Positions 45,103 to 54,181 of a stretch of 64,000 nucleotides of DNA are shown in pieces (position 1 is the first letter of the stretch; the number at the start of each line of letters is the position of its first letter). The notes under the pieces were generated by a model. It searched no databases. It was not told the origin of the DNA and saw only the letters and a program-made list of their open reading frames with translations. The stretch spans positions 558,001 through 622,000 of the forward strand of contig NZ_JACVAC010000001.1 of assembly GCF_014851685.1 (NCBI RefSeq), written 5' to 3'. This DNA is from Pseudomonas sp. PDM05. Lineage in GTDB: Bacteria; Pseudomonadota; Gammaproteobacteria; Pseudomonadales; Pseudomonadaceae. The position numbers were made by a program, and so were the translations under genes.

Positions 45103-45429
45103 CTAGCTCCCCAACAACTCCCTAACCCTCCCCCCCAAAACCTCCACCGCAAACGGCTTCCTCAACACCCCCATCCCCTCCTCCAACTGCTCATAGCCCA
45201 TCACCGCGTTCTCCGCATACCCGGTAATAAACAACGTCTTCAACCCCGGCCGCAGCTCCATCCCCGCCTCCGCCATCTGCCGCCCATTCATCCCGCCCGG
45301 CAGCCCCACATCCGTTACCAGCAGATCAATGTGCACGTCCGACCTCAACAGCTTCAGCCCCGCGGCGCTGTCCGCCGCCTCGATCACGGTGTAGCCCAAC
45401 TCCCCGAGTACGTCGGCGAGCAGTGCCAT
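45103..45429 (-). pseudogene. Headless response-regulator receiver (remnant of a hybrid histidine kinase)
   Basis: The 108-residue frame reads LLADVLGELGYTVIEAADSAAGLKLLRS, then DLLVTDVGLPGGMNGRQMAEAG with the phospho-acceptor Asp, FITGYAENAV (Thr/Ser switch) and LRKPF (Lys). It lacks the first beta strand and the acidic pair (VVDDE) that a receiver needs. Ten codons upstream of the ATG there is a TAG in frame, and the adjacent DNA already belongs to the next promoter. This is typical of the last domain of hybrid kinases, left behind by a deletion. Confidence 0.7.
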
Positions 45430-45489
45430 GGCTGAAACTGCGCTCGGCCCCTGCTAACCTGCGGCCCTTGCCTTTTTCCGGAGCGTTCC

Positions 45490-45852
45490 ATGGCCCTCTC
45501 AAAACGCGACAGCGCGCGCATCGACCGCAGCCTCGTCGCCAGCCTGACCGAAGCCTGCGAAACCGCCAAAGCCGAAATCCCGGGCTTCGAGTGGCTGACT
45601 CATACGGTCAACTACGCCGACTTCCCGCGCAGCCTGGTGATCACCTGGGTCTTCGACACCCGCGCCCACCGCGACCACGCCCTGGCCACCGGCCTGGACA
45701 CGCGCATCCGCGAACTCACCGCCACGGCCCTGCACGCCGCCGACATCGCGCCCGTGCCGCTGAACCGCTGCGTCCAGTTCGACTGCGAAGAAGACTGCCA
45801 AGCCCGTCACGGCGGCAATTGGCGTTTGCGCCTGACCCGCTCCGCCAACTAG
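45490..45852 (+). CDS. Conserved hypothetical protein
   Basis: The 120-residue cytosolic protein (MALSKRDSARIDRSLVASLTEACETAKAEIPGFEWLTHTVNY...) has a helical N-terminus, a central beta segment and a Cys pair near the end (FDCEEDCQARHGG). The GC pattern is core-like. It is sometimes labelled a Fis-type regulator in databases as I recall, but I see no HTH that would justify that. Confidence 0.65.
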   Translation: MALSKRDSARIDRSLVASLTEACETAKAEIPGFEWLTHTVNYADFPRSLVITWVFDTRAHRDHALATGLDTRIRELTATALHAADIAPVPLNRCVQFDCEEDCQARHGGNWRLRLTRSAN

Positions 45853-45921
45853 AGCCCGTCGCCCAACTGCTGGATAATGCCCCACCCTGCTCCCCGCCCT
45901 TCGATAAGGAAGTCCTGCCCC

Positions 45922-47181
45922 ATGAAGTTGCCGTTCGCCACTGCCCTGTTGAGCTCCGCCCTGCTGCTCCCTACAGCCGCCCACGCCAGCGATGCCGCAC
46001 TGACCGACACGCTCAAGGCCTTCACCCGTTGCGATGCGAGTTTCTTCAGCAGCCTGAACAGCCACCGCGACGCCTGGCAGGCCTACGCGCCGCTCAAGCA
46101 GGAAAAGAACTTCACCTGGATCGCGGTTAAAAACCGTGCCGACCACAAGGCCAACCAGGTGCCGGTCAGCGCGCCGGCCATCGGCGGGTTGAAGCTGCTG
46201 TCGTACAACGATGAGGTCACCGACCTTGGCGCGCTGGGCCTGTTTTATTACTGGGGCTTCATTGTCGATGGCGGTGTCGATGAGGTCGCACAACGCCTCA
46301 CCGCGTTGCTGGAGCAGCCCGGCTCGCTGCAAAAAGGCGACAAGGAGTACACCCGCAGCGAGCTCAAGGTCGGCAACGGCTGGCTGTCGATCAAACCGCA
46401 GCCGGGCAAGGCGCCGGGCCTGCGCCAGGTGGAGCGTGTGCTGATCGTCGAACCGGAAGGCAAGCAAGGCACGCAATCGCGCATCAGCTGTTCGGTGCAG
46501 GGCGGGGTCAACGCGGGGCTGCTGGCGCAATTGCGACCGGACATTGCACCAGTGGACTACCCACGCACACAGGCCGAAACAAACATCGGCGATGTCGAGG
46601 TGCCGGCCAATGTGCTCCAGCGCCTCGACTCGCCCCTGCTGCAACCCAAGTTCAAGACACTGAGCTACACCTATTTCGCGCGCAAAGGCGATGGCAGCCA
46701 GGACCAGCCGACTTCGGTCACGTTCAAGGCCGAGGGTCGTTTGCTGGTGAAGAACGAGGTCTACGGCAAGACCTTCAACGTCGACCGCCTGACGCAGGCG
46801 GACATGATCCAGCTGAAATCGAAAATGAACGGCGTAGGCGATGGCCGGGTGCTGCAAACCCGTGAAGCCGAGCTGCACATCCCCGCCAGCTGGACCCAGG
46901 GCCAGACGCTGAGCGCGAAGTTGCACATGGTCAATGTGCCCGCCCGGCCGACCGACAAGGCCATCGACACGTCATTGACCTGCACCGTCGGCGCGCGCAT
47001 TCAGGCGCGCCAGGTATTTGCAACCTTGACAGGTGACGCGATAAAGCTGGCCTGCGACCAGGGCGACTACAAGACCTCACGCGTGTTCATCGAAGATCTG
47101 GGCGTGGCCCTGACGCTGGAATCGACCTCGAGCCAAACCCATTACGTAAATGAATACACCGCGCTCGAAGTAGTCCGCTAA
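45922..47181 (+). CDS. Exported protein of unknown function
   Basis: The 419-residue protein has a signal peptide (MKLPFATALLSSALLLPTAAHA, cleavage about residue 22) and the ribosome site AAGGA ten nt upstream of ATG 45922. The mature part has no motif I recognise. It contains Cys pairs that could form disulfides (FTRCDASFF, RISCSVQGG, LTCTVGA, LACDQGD), consistent with a periplasmic location. A long REP pair follows. Confidence 0.75.
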   Translation: MKLPFATALLSSALLLPTAAHASDAALTDTLKAFTRCDASFFSSLNSHRDAWQAYAPLKQEKNFTWIAVKNRADHKANQVPVSAPAIGGLKLLSYNDEVTDLGALGLFYYWGFIVDGGVDEVAQRLTALLEQPGSLQKGDKEYTRSELKVGNGWLSIKPQPGKAPGLRQVERVLIVEPEGKQGTQSRISCSVQGGVNAGLLAQLRPDIAPVDYPRTQAETNIGDVEVPANVLQRLDSPLLQPKFKTLSYTYFARKGDGSQDQPTSVTFKAEGRLLVKNEVYGKTFNVDRLTQADMIQLKSKMNGVGDGRVLQTREAELHIPASWTQGQTLSAKLHMVNVPARPTDKAIDTSLTCTVGARIQARQVFATLTGDAIKLACDQGDYKTSRVFIEDLGVALTLESTSSQTHYVNEYTALEVVR

Positions 47182-47203
47182 CCCACCCTGCCTCGACGCA
47201 CCC

Positions 47204-47334
47204 GTAGTGAGCGGGCTTGCCCGCGCTGGGTGGCGCAGCCGCCCCAAACGATGCGCCGCGGTATTTCAGGGGGACCGAGGTGCCGGGATTTGGGGCGGCT
47301 GCGCCACCCGGCGCGGGGCAAGCCCGCTCACTAC
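47204..47334. repeat. Long paired REP element, second sequence class
   Basis: The inverted arms begin GTAGTGAGCGGGCTTGCCCG and continue through GCTGGGTGGCGCAGCCGCC, as at 30.9-31.0 kb. It lies in the convergent gap between the exported protein and the GST gene. Confidence 0.9.
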
Positions 47335-47362
47335 AGTGGCCCGTTTGGTGTACATCAGGGGG

Positions 47363-47989
47363 TTATTTGGCGAATGCGTACTCGCCACCTTGCTCCACTG
47401 CCTTGCGATACGCCGGGCGTGCCTGGAATTTCTGCACCCACGCCGCCAGGTGCGGATACGCCGCCAACTTGCCCTGCGCCCCGGCGACTTCGCCAATAAA
47501 ACTCATCTGAATATCCGCGCCGCTCAACTCATCCCCCAGCAGATACGGCTTCTCCTTGAGCACATCGTTCAGGTACCCCAGGTAATTGGCCACTTCCGAT
47601 TCGATGCGCGGATGCAACGGCGCGCCCGCCTCGCCCAGGCGGCCGACATAGAGGTTGAGCATCAACGGCAACATCGCCGAGCCTTCGGCGAAGTGCAGCC
47701 ATTGCACATACTGGTCGTAGGCGGCGCTGGCCGGGGCCGGTTGCAGGCGGCCGGCGCCGTGTCGGCGGATCAGGTAGTCGATGATCGCGGCGGACTCGAT
47801 CAGCACCTGGTCGCCGTCCTCGATCACCGGGGATTTGCCCAGCGGGTGGATGGCCTTGAGTTCAGGCGGTGCAAGGTTGGTCTTCGGATCGCGCTGGTAA
47901 CGTTTGATCTGGTACGGCAGGCCGAGCTCTTCGAGCAGCCAGAGGATGCGCTGCGAGCGGGAGTTGTTGAGGTGGTGGACGGTAATCAT
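47363..47989 (-). CDS. Glutathione S-transferase family protein
   Basis: The 208-residue protein has an N-terminal thioredoxin-like GST domain (MITVHHLNNSRSQRILWLLEELGLPYQI, with the SRS active-site region). It has the cis-Pro/GSH motif SPVIEDGDQVLIESAAIIDYLI and a helical C-terminal domain. The SRSQRILWLLEEL form is common in the bacterial GSTs near YghU/GstB. The substrate is unknown. Confidence 0.9.
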   Translation of the reverse strand: MITVHHLNNSRSQRILWLLEELGLPYQIKRYQRDPKTNLAPPELKAIHPLGKSPVIEDGDQVLIESAAIIDYLIRRHGAGRLQPAPASAAYDQYVQWLHFAEGSAMLPLMLNLYVGRLGEAGAPLHPRIESEVANYLGYLNDVLKEKPYLLGDELSGADIQMSFIGEVAGAQGKLAAYPHLAAWVQKFQARPAYRKAVEQGGEYAFAK

Positions 47990-48121
47990 AGGGTGGCTCC
48001 GCTGGGCGACAGTAAATGACTGAGCAAGAGACTACGCCACTGGCCTGGAGTGCCAGGAAATATATTTCAGTGTGACGGGCGCCATGGTTACGATGGGGAT
48101 CGGCTCGTACGGAGAGGCACC

Positions 48122-48577
48122 ATGGATCTGAAATTCAGTCACGTCGACATACTGGTCGAAAACCTCGACGAGGCCTGCGCCTATTACGCGCACATCCTCA
48201 AGGCCCGCATCTCCAAGACGTTCGTGTGGGAACGCGGCGGCCTGCACGTGCTGTATGCCGTGGTGCTGCTGGGGCAGGAGCGCTTCATGCTGGTCCAGCC
48301 CATTGCGGGGAACTTGCGCGCATTGCTGGACGCCCACGGCGAAGGGATGATTTACCGGCATTGCTACACCACGCCGGACATCGAAATCGCCTACGACGAA
48401 CTGGTCGCCGCTGGGGTGCAACCCGAAGACGAAAACGGCACGCCGCTCGCCCGCGAGAACCTGCAATCGCCGTCCGGCGGACGCATCATCTGGTTACCCA
48501 AGCGGTTCGGGCATTTCTCCATGGAAATCCTCGAAGCGGCAACGCTGGAAGCCTTTATTGCAGAGGCATTTGACTGA
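48122..48577 (+). CDS. VOC (glyoxalase/bleomycin-resistance) family protein
   Basis: The 151-residue protein begins MDLKFSHVDILVENLDEACAYYAHIL, the first beta-alpha-beta-beta-beta module of the vicinal-oxygen-chelate fold. The second module includes DIEIAYDELVAAGVQPEDE and ends FGHFSMEILEAA. Metal-ligand candidates are His8 and the Glu in SMEIL. The ribosome site GGAGAGG precedes ATG 48122. The substrate is unknown. Confidence 0.85.
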   Translation: MDLKFSHVDILVENLDEACAYYAHILKARISKTFVWERGGLHVLYAVVLLGQERFMLVQPIAGNLRALLDAHGEGMIYRHCYTTPDIEIAYDELVAAGVQPEDENGTPLARENLQSPSGGRIIWLPKRFGHFSMEILEAATLEAFIAEAFD

Positions 48578-48668
48578 TCGCCGCCCTCCCCCATCGAAAT
48601 GCTGAAAGGCACTCAAAGATGGGAAGAGGCCCGCCCCCTCCCACACAAGCGCGCGACACAAACAGAGA

Positions 48669-50726
48669 TCAGCTCAGCCGGAACCGTGCAGTGTTGTCAC
48701 TCAACGCCTGGCTGCCCTTGCTCAAGGTATCGGCCGCCTGGTTGACCGCCCGTGCACCGTCAAGCAAGCGCCCCGCCGCCTGGTCCACCTGCTGGATATT
48801 GCCGCTGACTTCATCCGCCGTCGCGGCCTGTTCTTCTACCGCCGTGGCGATCTGCGCCAGGGTGTCGGTGACGTTCTGCACCGCGCCGGCGATCTCGCCC
48901 AGGCGCGTGCCGAGCCCGGTGACGGACTCGGCATCGGTCAGCGCTTGCTCGCACGCGGCGCCCATCAGGGTGACCGCCTGGCTCACCGTCGCGCGCAGGC
49001 TGTCCACGGTGCTGGCGATCTGCGCGGTGGAGGCCTGGGTGCGTTGCGACAGGCTGCGCACTTCATCGGCCACCACCGCAAAACCACGGCCCTGTTCGCC
49101 GGCGCGGGCGGCTTCGATGGCGGCATTGAGCGCCAGCAGGTTGGTCTGCTCAGCAATGCCACGGATGGTGTCGACCACCGATTGAATCTGCTGGCCCTGC
49201 TGGCTGACTTGCTCCAAGGCATTGGCGGTGTCGGTCAGGCGCCTGTTGAGCTGCTGGATGCTCGCCGTGGTGCGCTGGCTGTCGCGGCTGCTGTCTTCGG
49301 CGATGCGCCGGGTCTGCTGGGCGCTGCCCGAGGCTTGTTCGCAACTGCGCGCGACGCCCATGGACGTGGCGGCCAACTGGGTCGCGGCGGCGGCAATCTG
49401 GCTGATCTGTTGTTGCTGGTCTTCGACTTCGTTGAGGGTGCTGCCCGATTGCGAATTGAGGGTGAGCACCGCCGAGCCCAATTGCTGGGTCTCGTGATTG
49501 ACCCCCAGCAGGCTGGTGCGCAATTGCACCACTGCGACGTTCAGCGCAGTGCTGATCGCCGCCAGTTCGTCACGCCCTTGCACCGCCACTTCCACACACA
49601 GGTTGCCGTCACGCAGCGACTCCGCCAGGGTGGTGATGCCACTGGCGCTGCGGCGGATCGAGGCTTGCAGGCACATAAACAGGTACAGCGCCGCCAACGC
49701 CAGCAGGCTGAACGTCGCCGCCACGGGAATGATCTGCTGCAGCGAGCGGTTGTGGTAATAGCTCAACCGCGCATCCAGGGACTTCAGCGTCTGGTTGCGC
49801 AGCGCGCCGAGGCTGTCGAGCATGGTATCCACACTGCTTTCGAACGCTGTGGTATCGAGCTTGATGGTGCCGCCGAACACGCCGTCGTCGAGGACCTTGA
49901 GTTGGTTATCCAGGCCTTGCAGGCTGCTGTCGTACTGCGCGGTCCACGCCTCGATGCCCGCGTATTGCTTGGCCTTGAGCGAGGCGGCGGCCTTGACCAA
50001 CTGGTCCCGCGCATCGCCGATGCGGCCGCGCAGGTCGCGCATCTGCAGGCGGCTTTGCAGGGTGAACTGGCCAGACGCGATGGACGACTGGCCCACACTG
50101 GCCATGCGTCCGATGCGCTCGATCAGGTCGGGGGTGTGCTGGGTGGAAATCTGCATCAGCAGGTAGGTTTCCAGCCATGGGTCGAGGATCAGGCCGGTGT
50201 CCAGGGTCACCTGTTCGCGCAGGGTTTGCATCGCAGTCAGGGCTGCGGTGAAGCGATCATAGCCGTCCGGCCACCAGCCCACGGTGCGCAGGGCTTGGGA
50301 ATCCATGCCCTTGACCGTGGCCTGCAACGCCTCGAAGCGCGCCAGGATATCGGCGCTGGCATGCTGGGCCTTGAGCGCCTCGCCGAGGGTTTGCAGGCTT
50401 TGCAGCAGCACCGGGAAGTTGGCATCGACCTTGTCCATCGCCGCCTTCGCCGCCGGCGTGGGGGCGTGCAGGATGTCGGCGGCTTTCCAGCGTGCGGCCA
50501 GGTTGCGCTGGGCGGTCAGCTGGGCGTCCAGCGCGTCCATCGCCAGCAGTTGGCGCACGCCGGACTGCTCGCTGGAGATCACAGTCAATTTGGCGCGGTA
50601 GTCCTGCCCGATCATCCACAGGCTGCCGGCCAGGGGCAGCATGAACAGGAAGAACAGGATCTGGAACTTACGCGCGAAACCAAAACGGCCGAGTAGGCGG
50701 ATACCGGGTGATAAAAAGCTGTGCAT
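48669..50726 (-). CDS. Methyl-accepting chemotaxis protein
   Basis: The 685-residue chemoreceptor has TM1 near residues 21-38 ([17 protein letters not shown]) and a helical periplasmic domain of about 270 residues with no PAS or Cache motif visible. TM2 ([21 protein letters not shown]) and a HAMP segment follow. The cytoplasmic signalling hairpin contains [41 protein letters not shown]. No C-terminal NWETF-type pentapeptide is present. The start ATG 50726 has GGAG upstream. The ligand is unknown. Confidence 0.93.
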   Translation of the reverse strand: MHSFLSPGIRLLGRFGFARKFQILFFLFMLPLAGSLWMIGQDYRAKLTVISSEQSGVRQLLAMDALDAQLTAQRNLAARWKAADILHAPTPAAKAAMDKVDANFPVLLQSLQTLGEALKAQHASADILARFEALQATVKGMDSQALRTVGWWPDGYDRFTAALTAMQTLREQVTLDTGLILDPWLETYLLMQISTQHTPDLIERIGRMASVGQSSIASGQFTLQSRLQMRDLRGRIGDARDQLVKAAASLKAKQYAGIEAWTAQYDSSLQGLDNQLKVLDDGVFGGTIKLDTTAFESSVDTMLDSLGALRNQTLKSLDARLSYYHNRSLQQIIPVAATFSLLALAALYLFMCLQASIRRSASGITTLAESLRDGNLCVEVAVQGRDELAAISTALNVAVVQLRTSLLGVNHETQQLGSAVLTLNSQSGSTLNEVEDQQQQISQIAAAATQLAATSMGVARSCEQASGSAQQTRRIAEDSSRDSQRTTASIQQLNRRLTDTANALEQVSQQGQQIQSVVDTIRGIAEQTNLLALNAAIEAARAGEQGRGFAVVADEVRSLSQRTQASTAQIASTVDSLRATVSQAVTLMGAACEQALTDAESVTGLGTRLGEIAGAVQNVTDTLAQIATAVEEQAATADEVSGNIQQVDQAAGRLLDGARAVNQAADTLSKGSQALSDNTARFRLS

Positions 50727-51045
50727 GTCCGACCACTCCCTAAAACGACCCACGCGGTGCACCGCACGGTGAAGCCTTGAAATGACTAACGGCAAAACGC
50801 CATGTCATTGATTAACTTGGCTCAAGCAAGATACGGGCCGTAGGGTGGGAGGCTTGAGTTACGCGGGGTGGCACACAAAAAGCGCACGCCACTTGCCCTG
50901 AAATGGGGCAAAAGCACTCAGTACCGCTCACAGGCGTAACCATTGGTACAAAACAACGGATGTGGAACGGGCCCTGGTGCCAGTCAGTCAAGGGCGAACA
51001 CTGTGCTTGTGGAGAGGGTGCAAGCGGCCTCGCCACACTTTGTTT

Positions 51046-51747
51046 TCACTCGCCTTTCAACAGTGCGGTGATCCAGCTGACGTGCCGCGCAAGCACTTGC
51101 AACTTGTCCTCAAGCCCCGCCTGGCGCGCCTGTTCAAGGCTGGCCAGGGTCTTTTGTTTCTCGCGCAGCGTACGTTGCCACTTGGCCAAAAACACCGGGC
51201 TGCGTGCCTGCAAGTGCAACGGGCCGAAGTATAGTTGCTCGGCGCTGTAGCGCACGGGCTCGCCGCGCTCGGCGACGATGATTTCGTAGTAGAAGCGGTT
51301 CTCGTGCAGCAACTCCTCGTGAAGGATGGCGTAGCCGTTGTCCATCAACCATTGGCGTAACGGTTGCTCACCGCCGTTGGGTTGCAGGACCAGCCGCTCG
51401 CGGCCGTTCAGGTGCGCCTTGCCGCTGGCGAGAATGTCGCGGATGGTTTCGCCGCCCATGCCGCACAGGCTGATCGCGGTGATGCCGTCTTGCGGCTCGA
51501 TGGCCGCCAAGCCTTTGGCCAGACGTACGCTGACCTGTTGTTCCAGGCCGTTGTCACGCACGGTGCGCTGCGCCGCGTGAAAGGGCGTAGCCGCCACCTC
51601 GCCCGCCACCGCCGCGGTAATTGCGCCACGGCGTAACAACGCCACCGGCAGGTAAGCGTGGTCGGAGCCGATATCGGCCAGGCGTGCGCCGGCGGGCACG
51701 TTCGCCGCCACGCGCTCCAGGCGCATGGATAAAGTGTGTTCGTTCAA
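51046..51747 (-). CDS. trmK: tRNA (adenine(22)-N1)-methyltransferase family protein
   Basis: The 233-residue SAM-dependent methyltransferase has motif I RLADIGSDHAYLPVAL near residue 20, ITAAVAGEVAATPFHAAQR and ISLCGMGGETIRDIL. A C-terminal coiled-coil segment rich in Arg/Lys/Gln (REKQKTLASLEQARQAGLEDKL) completes it. These are TrmK (YqfN) family marks. It starts 5 nt after the GntR gene on the same strand, so the two are probably co-transcribed despite unrelated roles. Confidence 0.85.
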   Translation of the reverse strand: MNEHTLSMRLERVAANVPAGARLADIGSDHAYLPVALLRRGAITAAVAGEVAATPFHAAQRTVRDNGLEQQVSVRLAKGLAAIEPQDGITAISLCGMGGETIRDILASGKAHLNGRERLVLQPNGGEQPLRQWLMDNGYAILHEELLHENRFYYEIIVAERGEPVRYSAEQLYFGPLHLQARSPVFLAKWQRTLREKQKTLASLEQARQAGLEDKLQVLARHVSWITALLKGE

Positions 51748-51752
51748 CTGCC

Positions 51753-52463
51753 CTACTCTCCCGAAAATCGATCGCGACTGTTGCTCAAGTGCAGCACCAT
51801 CGCGGCGCGTGCGGCGTCCGGGTCCTGGCGCTTGATCGCATTGAAGATTGCCTCATGCTCCAGGTGCGCCAACTGGCCCAATTGGGCGAAGTCCGCGCCG
51901 CCGCGCTCGGCGCCCTTGACCTGGGTGCGCGGAATCATCGCATTGCCCAGGTGCAGCATGATTTCGGTGAAGAAGGTATTGCCGGTGGCTTCGGCGATCA
52001 ACTGGTGAAAGCGCTTGTCTGCTTCCACGCAACTGTCGTTGTTGGCCAGGCAAGCCTGGTAGTCACTCAGCGCCACACGCATGCGCGCCAGTTGTTCATC
52101 ACTCCTGCGCAGTGCGGCCAGTGCCACCGCCTGCACCTCAAGGCCCAAGCGCAACTCGAGCACGCTGCGCACGCTGGCCACCGTGTCCACATGCAGGCGC
52201 AGGCCGGATTGCGCTTGCGGCGCGAGCACAAAGGTGCCGATGCCGTGGCGTGTCTCCACCAGCCCCGAGGCCTGCAACTTGGACAGCGCCTCGCGGACCA
52301 CGGTACGGCTTACCCCGTGTTCAGCCACGATGGTGGATTCGGATGGCAGCTTTTCACCGGGCTGCAATTGCCCGAGCAGGATGCGCTGGGTCAGCGCGTC
52401 GAGCACGCCTTGGGCGAGGTTGTTGGAACGTTTACGGACAGGCGTTCCGTTTTCATTGGGCAT
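51753..52463 (-). CDS. FadR-subfamily GntR regulator of D-glucarate genes
   Basis: The 236-residue protein has an N-terminal GntR winged helix (ILLGQLQPGEKLPSESTIVAEHGVSRTVVREALSKLQASGLVETRHGIGTFV). An all-helical FCD effector domain follows, with metal-binding His residues (RFHQLIAEATGN, LEHEAIFNAI). It is divergent from the transporter-dehydratase pair. The intergenic region holds an 18-nt repeat near each gene, so it is the likely glucarate- or galactarate-responsive repressor of that unit. ATG 52463 was chosen. The upstream extension in frame lacks coding character. Confidence 0.85.
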   Translation of the reverse strand: MPNENGTPVRKRSNNLAQGVLDALTQRILLGQLQPGEKLPSESTIVAEHGVSRTVVREALSKLQASGLVETRHGIGTFVLAPQAQSGLRLHVDTVASVRSVLELRLGLEVQAVALAALRRSDEQLARMRVALSDYQACLANNDSCVEADKRFHQLIAEATGNTFFTEIMLHLGNAMIPRTQVKGAERGGADFAQLGQLAHLEHEAIFNAIKRQDPDAARAAMVLHLSNSRDRFSGE

Positions 52464-52800
52464 CGTTACGGGTCCACGGGGCTGGGCTGGTGGGAGCTTA
52501 ACACCCTGCCCGCAGACGAGGCCGGGCAGATTCAAAATCCCATCTACTTGTATGATGACTATCTTTTACCTGGCACAAGCTCAAACACATCACCAAGGCA
52601 TCCACATCTATTCACACCCGCCAAAAAGCCTAATAAACCCCTGCAAACACTGGCAAATAACCAAAACACCAATAAACCCTACAGCCTTATAAAAACAAAA
52701 ATCACAGCGCCCGATTGCGGCTTCAAGAAAAGCACTTGTATGATGTCTATCAACAAGACGCACAAACCCGCATAAAAATAATCAGGGGGAGTTTTGAACT
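52464..52800. promoter_or_regulatory. Divergent control region of the glucarate genes with two operator-like repeats
   Basis: ACTTGTATGATG-[A/T]-CTATC occurs at 52546-52563 and 52734-52751, on the same strand and 188 nt apart, with a single mismatch. The first is about 80 nt before the regulator start and the second 50 nt before the transporter start. The second also shows partial dyad symmetry, CTTGT...ACAAG. The AT-rich middle holds no gene. Confidence 0.6.
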
Positions 52801-54162
52801 GTGACCCATTCAAGCCATGCATCCGCCGCTTCAACCAGTGATCCCGTCCTCGCGCGCGCCGTGAGCAAAGTGAAGCGCCACGTGCTGCCACTGTTCGTGA
52901 TTATGTTCATCCTCAACTACATCGACCGGGTCAACATCGGCTTCGTGCGCACGCACATGGAGCATGACCTGGGCATCGGCGCAGCGGCCTACGGCTTCGG
53001 CGCCGGGTTGTTCTTCATCGGCTACGCGCTCTTCGAAGTGCCCTCCAACATGCTCCTGCAAAAGGTCGGCGCACGGATCTGGCTGACCCGCATCATGTTC
53101 ACCTGGGGCATCGTCGCCACGCTGATGGCGTTCATCCAGAACGAAACCCACTTCTACATCCTGCGGTTTCTGCTGGGTGTGGCCGAGGCGGGTTTCTTCC
53201 CGGGGGTGATCTACTACTTCACCCGCTGGTTGCCCGGCGTTGAGCGCGGCAAGGCCATCGCGATCTTTCTCAGTGGCTCGGCGGTTGCCTCGCTGATTTC
53301 CGGCCCCTTGTCGGGGGCGCTGTTGCAGATCGAAGGCTTCGGCCTGCACGGCTGGCAATGGATGTTCGGCATCGAAGGCCTGGCCTCGGTGGCGCTGGGG
53401 TTCTTTGTGTGGTTCTGGCTCGACTCCAAGCCTCACGACGCGAAATGGATGAACCGCGAAGAGCAGGACGCACTGGTCAACGCCATCGACCAGGAACAAC
53501 GCGATCGTGAAGCGCTGAGCACGGTCAAGCCGACCATCGGCAAGCTGCTCAAGGACCGCCAGATCATGCTGTTCTGTGCGTTGTACTTCTGCATCCAGTT
53601 GACGATCTACGCCGCGACGTTCTGGCTGCCGAGCATCATCAAGAAGATGGGTGAGTTGAGTGACGTGCAGGTCGGTTTCTTCAACTCGATCCCGTGGCTG
53701 ATCTCGATCATCGCCATGTACGCCTTCGCGTCGCTGTCGGGCAAGTTCAAGTTCCAGCAGGCGTGGGTTGCGGCGGCGTTGTTGATTGCGGCGGCGGGCA
53801 TGTTCATGTCCACCACCGGCGGGCCGGTGTTTGCCTTCGTGGCGATCTGTTTTGCGGCGATCGGTTTCAAGTCGGCGTCGTCGCTGTTCTGGCCGATTCC
53901 CCAGGGCTACCTGGATGCGCGCATCGCTGCGGCGGTGATCGCGCTGATCAACTCCATCGGCAACCTGGGCGGCTTTGTTGCGCCGACCACGTTCGGCTTC
54001 CTGGAACAGACCACCGGGTCGATCCAGGGCGGCCTCTACGGCCTGGCCGGCACCTCGGTGCTGGCCGCGATCCTGGTGTTTTTTGCCAAGACCTCGCCCT
54101 CTGCCGCGCTGGCGGCACCGAGCGTCGTGCCCAGCGGCGCGGCCATCAGCAAACCTCTCTGA
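52801..54162 (+). CDS. gudP: MFS sugar-acid transporter (glucarate/galactarate type)
   Basis: The 453-residue, 12-helix MFS protein of the anion:cation symporter family has NYIDRVNIGFVRTHM in helix 1, GYALFEVPSNMLLQKVGARIWLTRIM in helices 2-3 and RFLLGVAEAGFFPGVIYYFTRWLPGVERG in helix 4. These are standard for the hexuronate/glucarate group. The start is GTG with GGGGGAG nine nt upstream. gudD begins 19 nt after its stop, so the two form one operon, and the role is glucarate import. Confidence 0.87.
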   Translation: MTHSSHASAASTSDPVLARAVSKVKRHVLPLFVIMFILNYIDRVNIGFVRTHMEHDLGIGAAAYGFGAGLFFIGYALFEVPSNMLLQKVGARIWLTRIMFTWGIVATLMAFIQNETHFYILRFLLGVAEAGFFPGVIYYFTRWLPGVERGKAIAIFLSGSAVASLISGPLSGALLQIEGFGLHGWQWMFGIEGLASVALGFFVWFWLDSKPHDAKWMNREEQDALVNAIDQEQRDREALSTVKPTIGKLLKDRQIMLFCALYFCIQLTIYAATFWLPSIIKKMGELSDVQVGFFNSIPWLISIIAMYAFASLSGKFKFQQAWVAAALLIAAAGMFMSTTGGPVFAFVAICFAAIGFKSASSLFWPIPQGYLDARIAAAVIALINSIGNLGGFVAPTTFGFLEQTTGSIQGGLYGLAGTSVLAAILVFFAKTSPSAALAAPSVVPSGAAISKPL

Positions 54163-54181
54163 GCCTATTTAGGAACCTGCC

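Noticed and set aside
45103..45429. Reading the receiver fragment as a functional stand-alone response regulator
   Set aside because: The first strand with the acidic pair is missing and an in-frame TAG sits ten codons upstream, so it cannot form a complete receiver.
48945..50696. 583-codon plus-strand open frame opposite the chemoreceptor gene
   Set aside because: It is antisense to an Ala/Gln/Leu-rich coding sequence and has no start context or recognisable domain.
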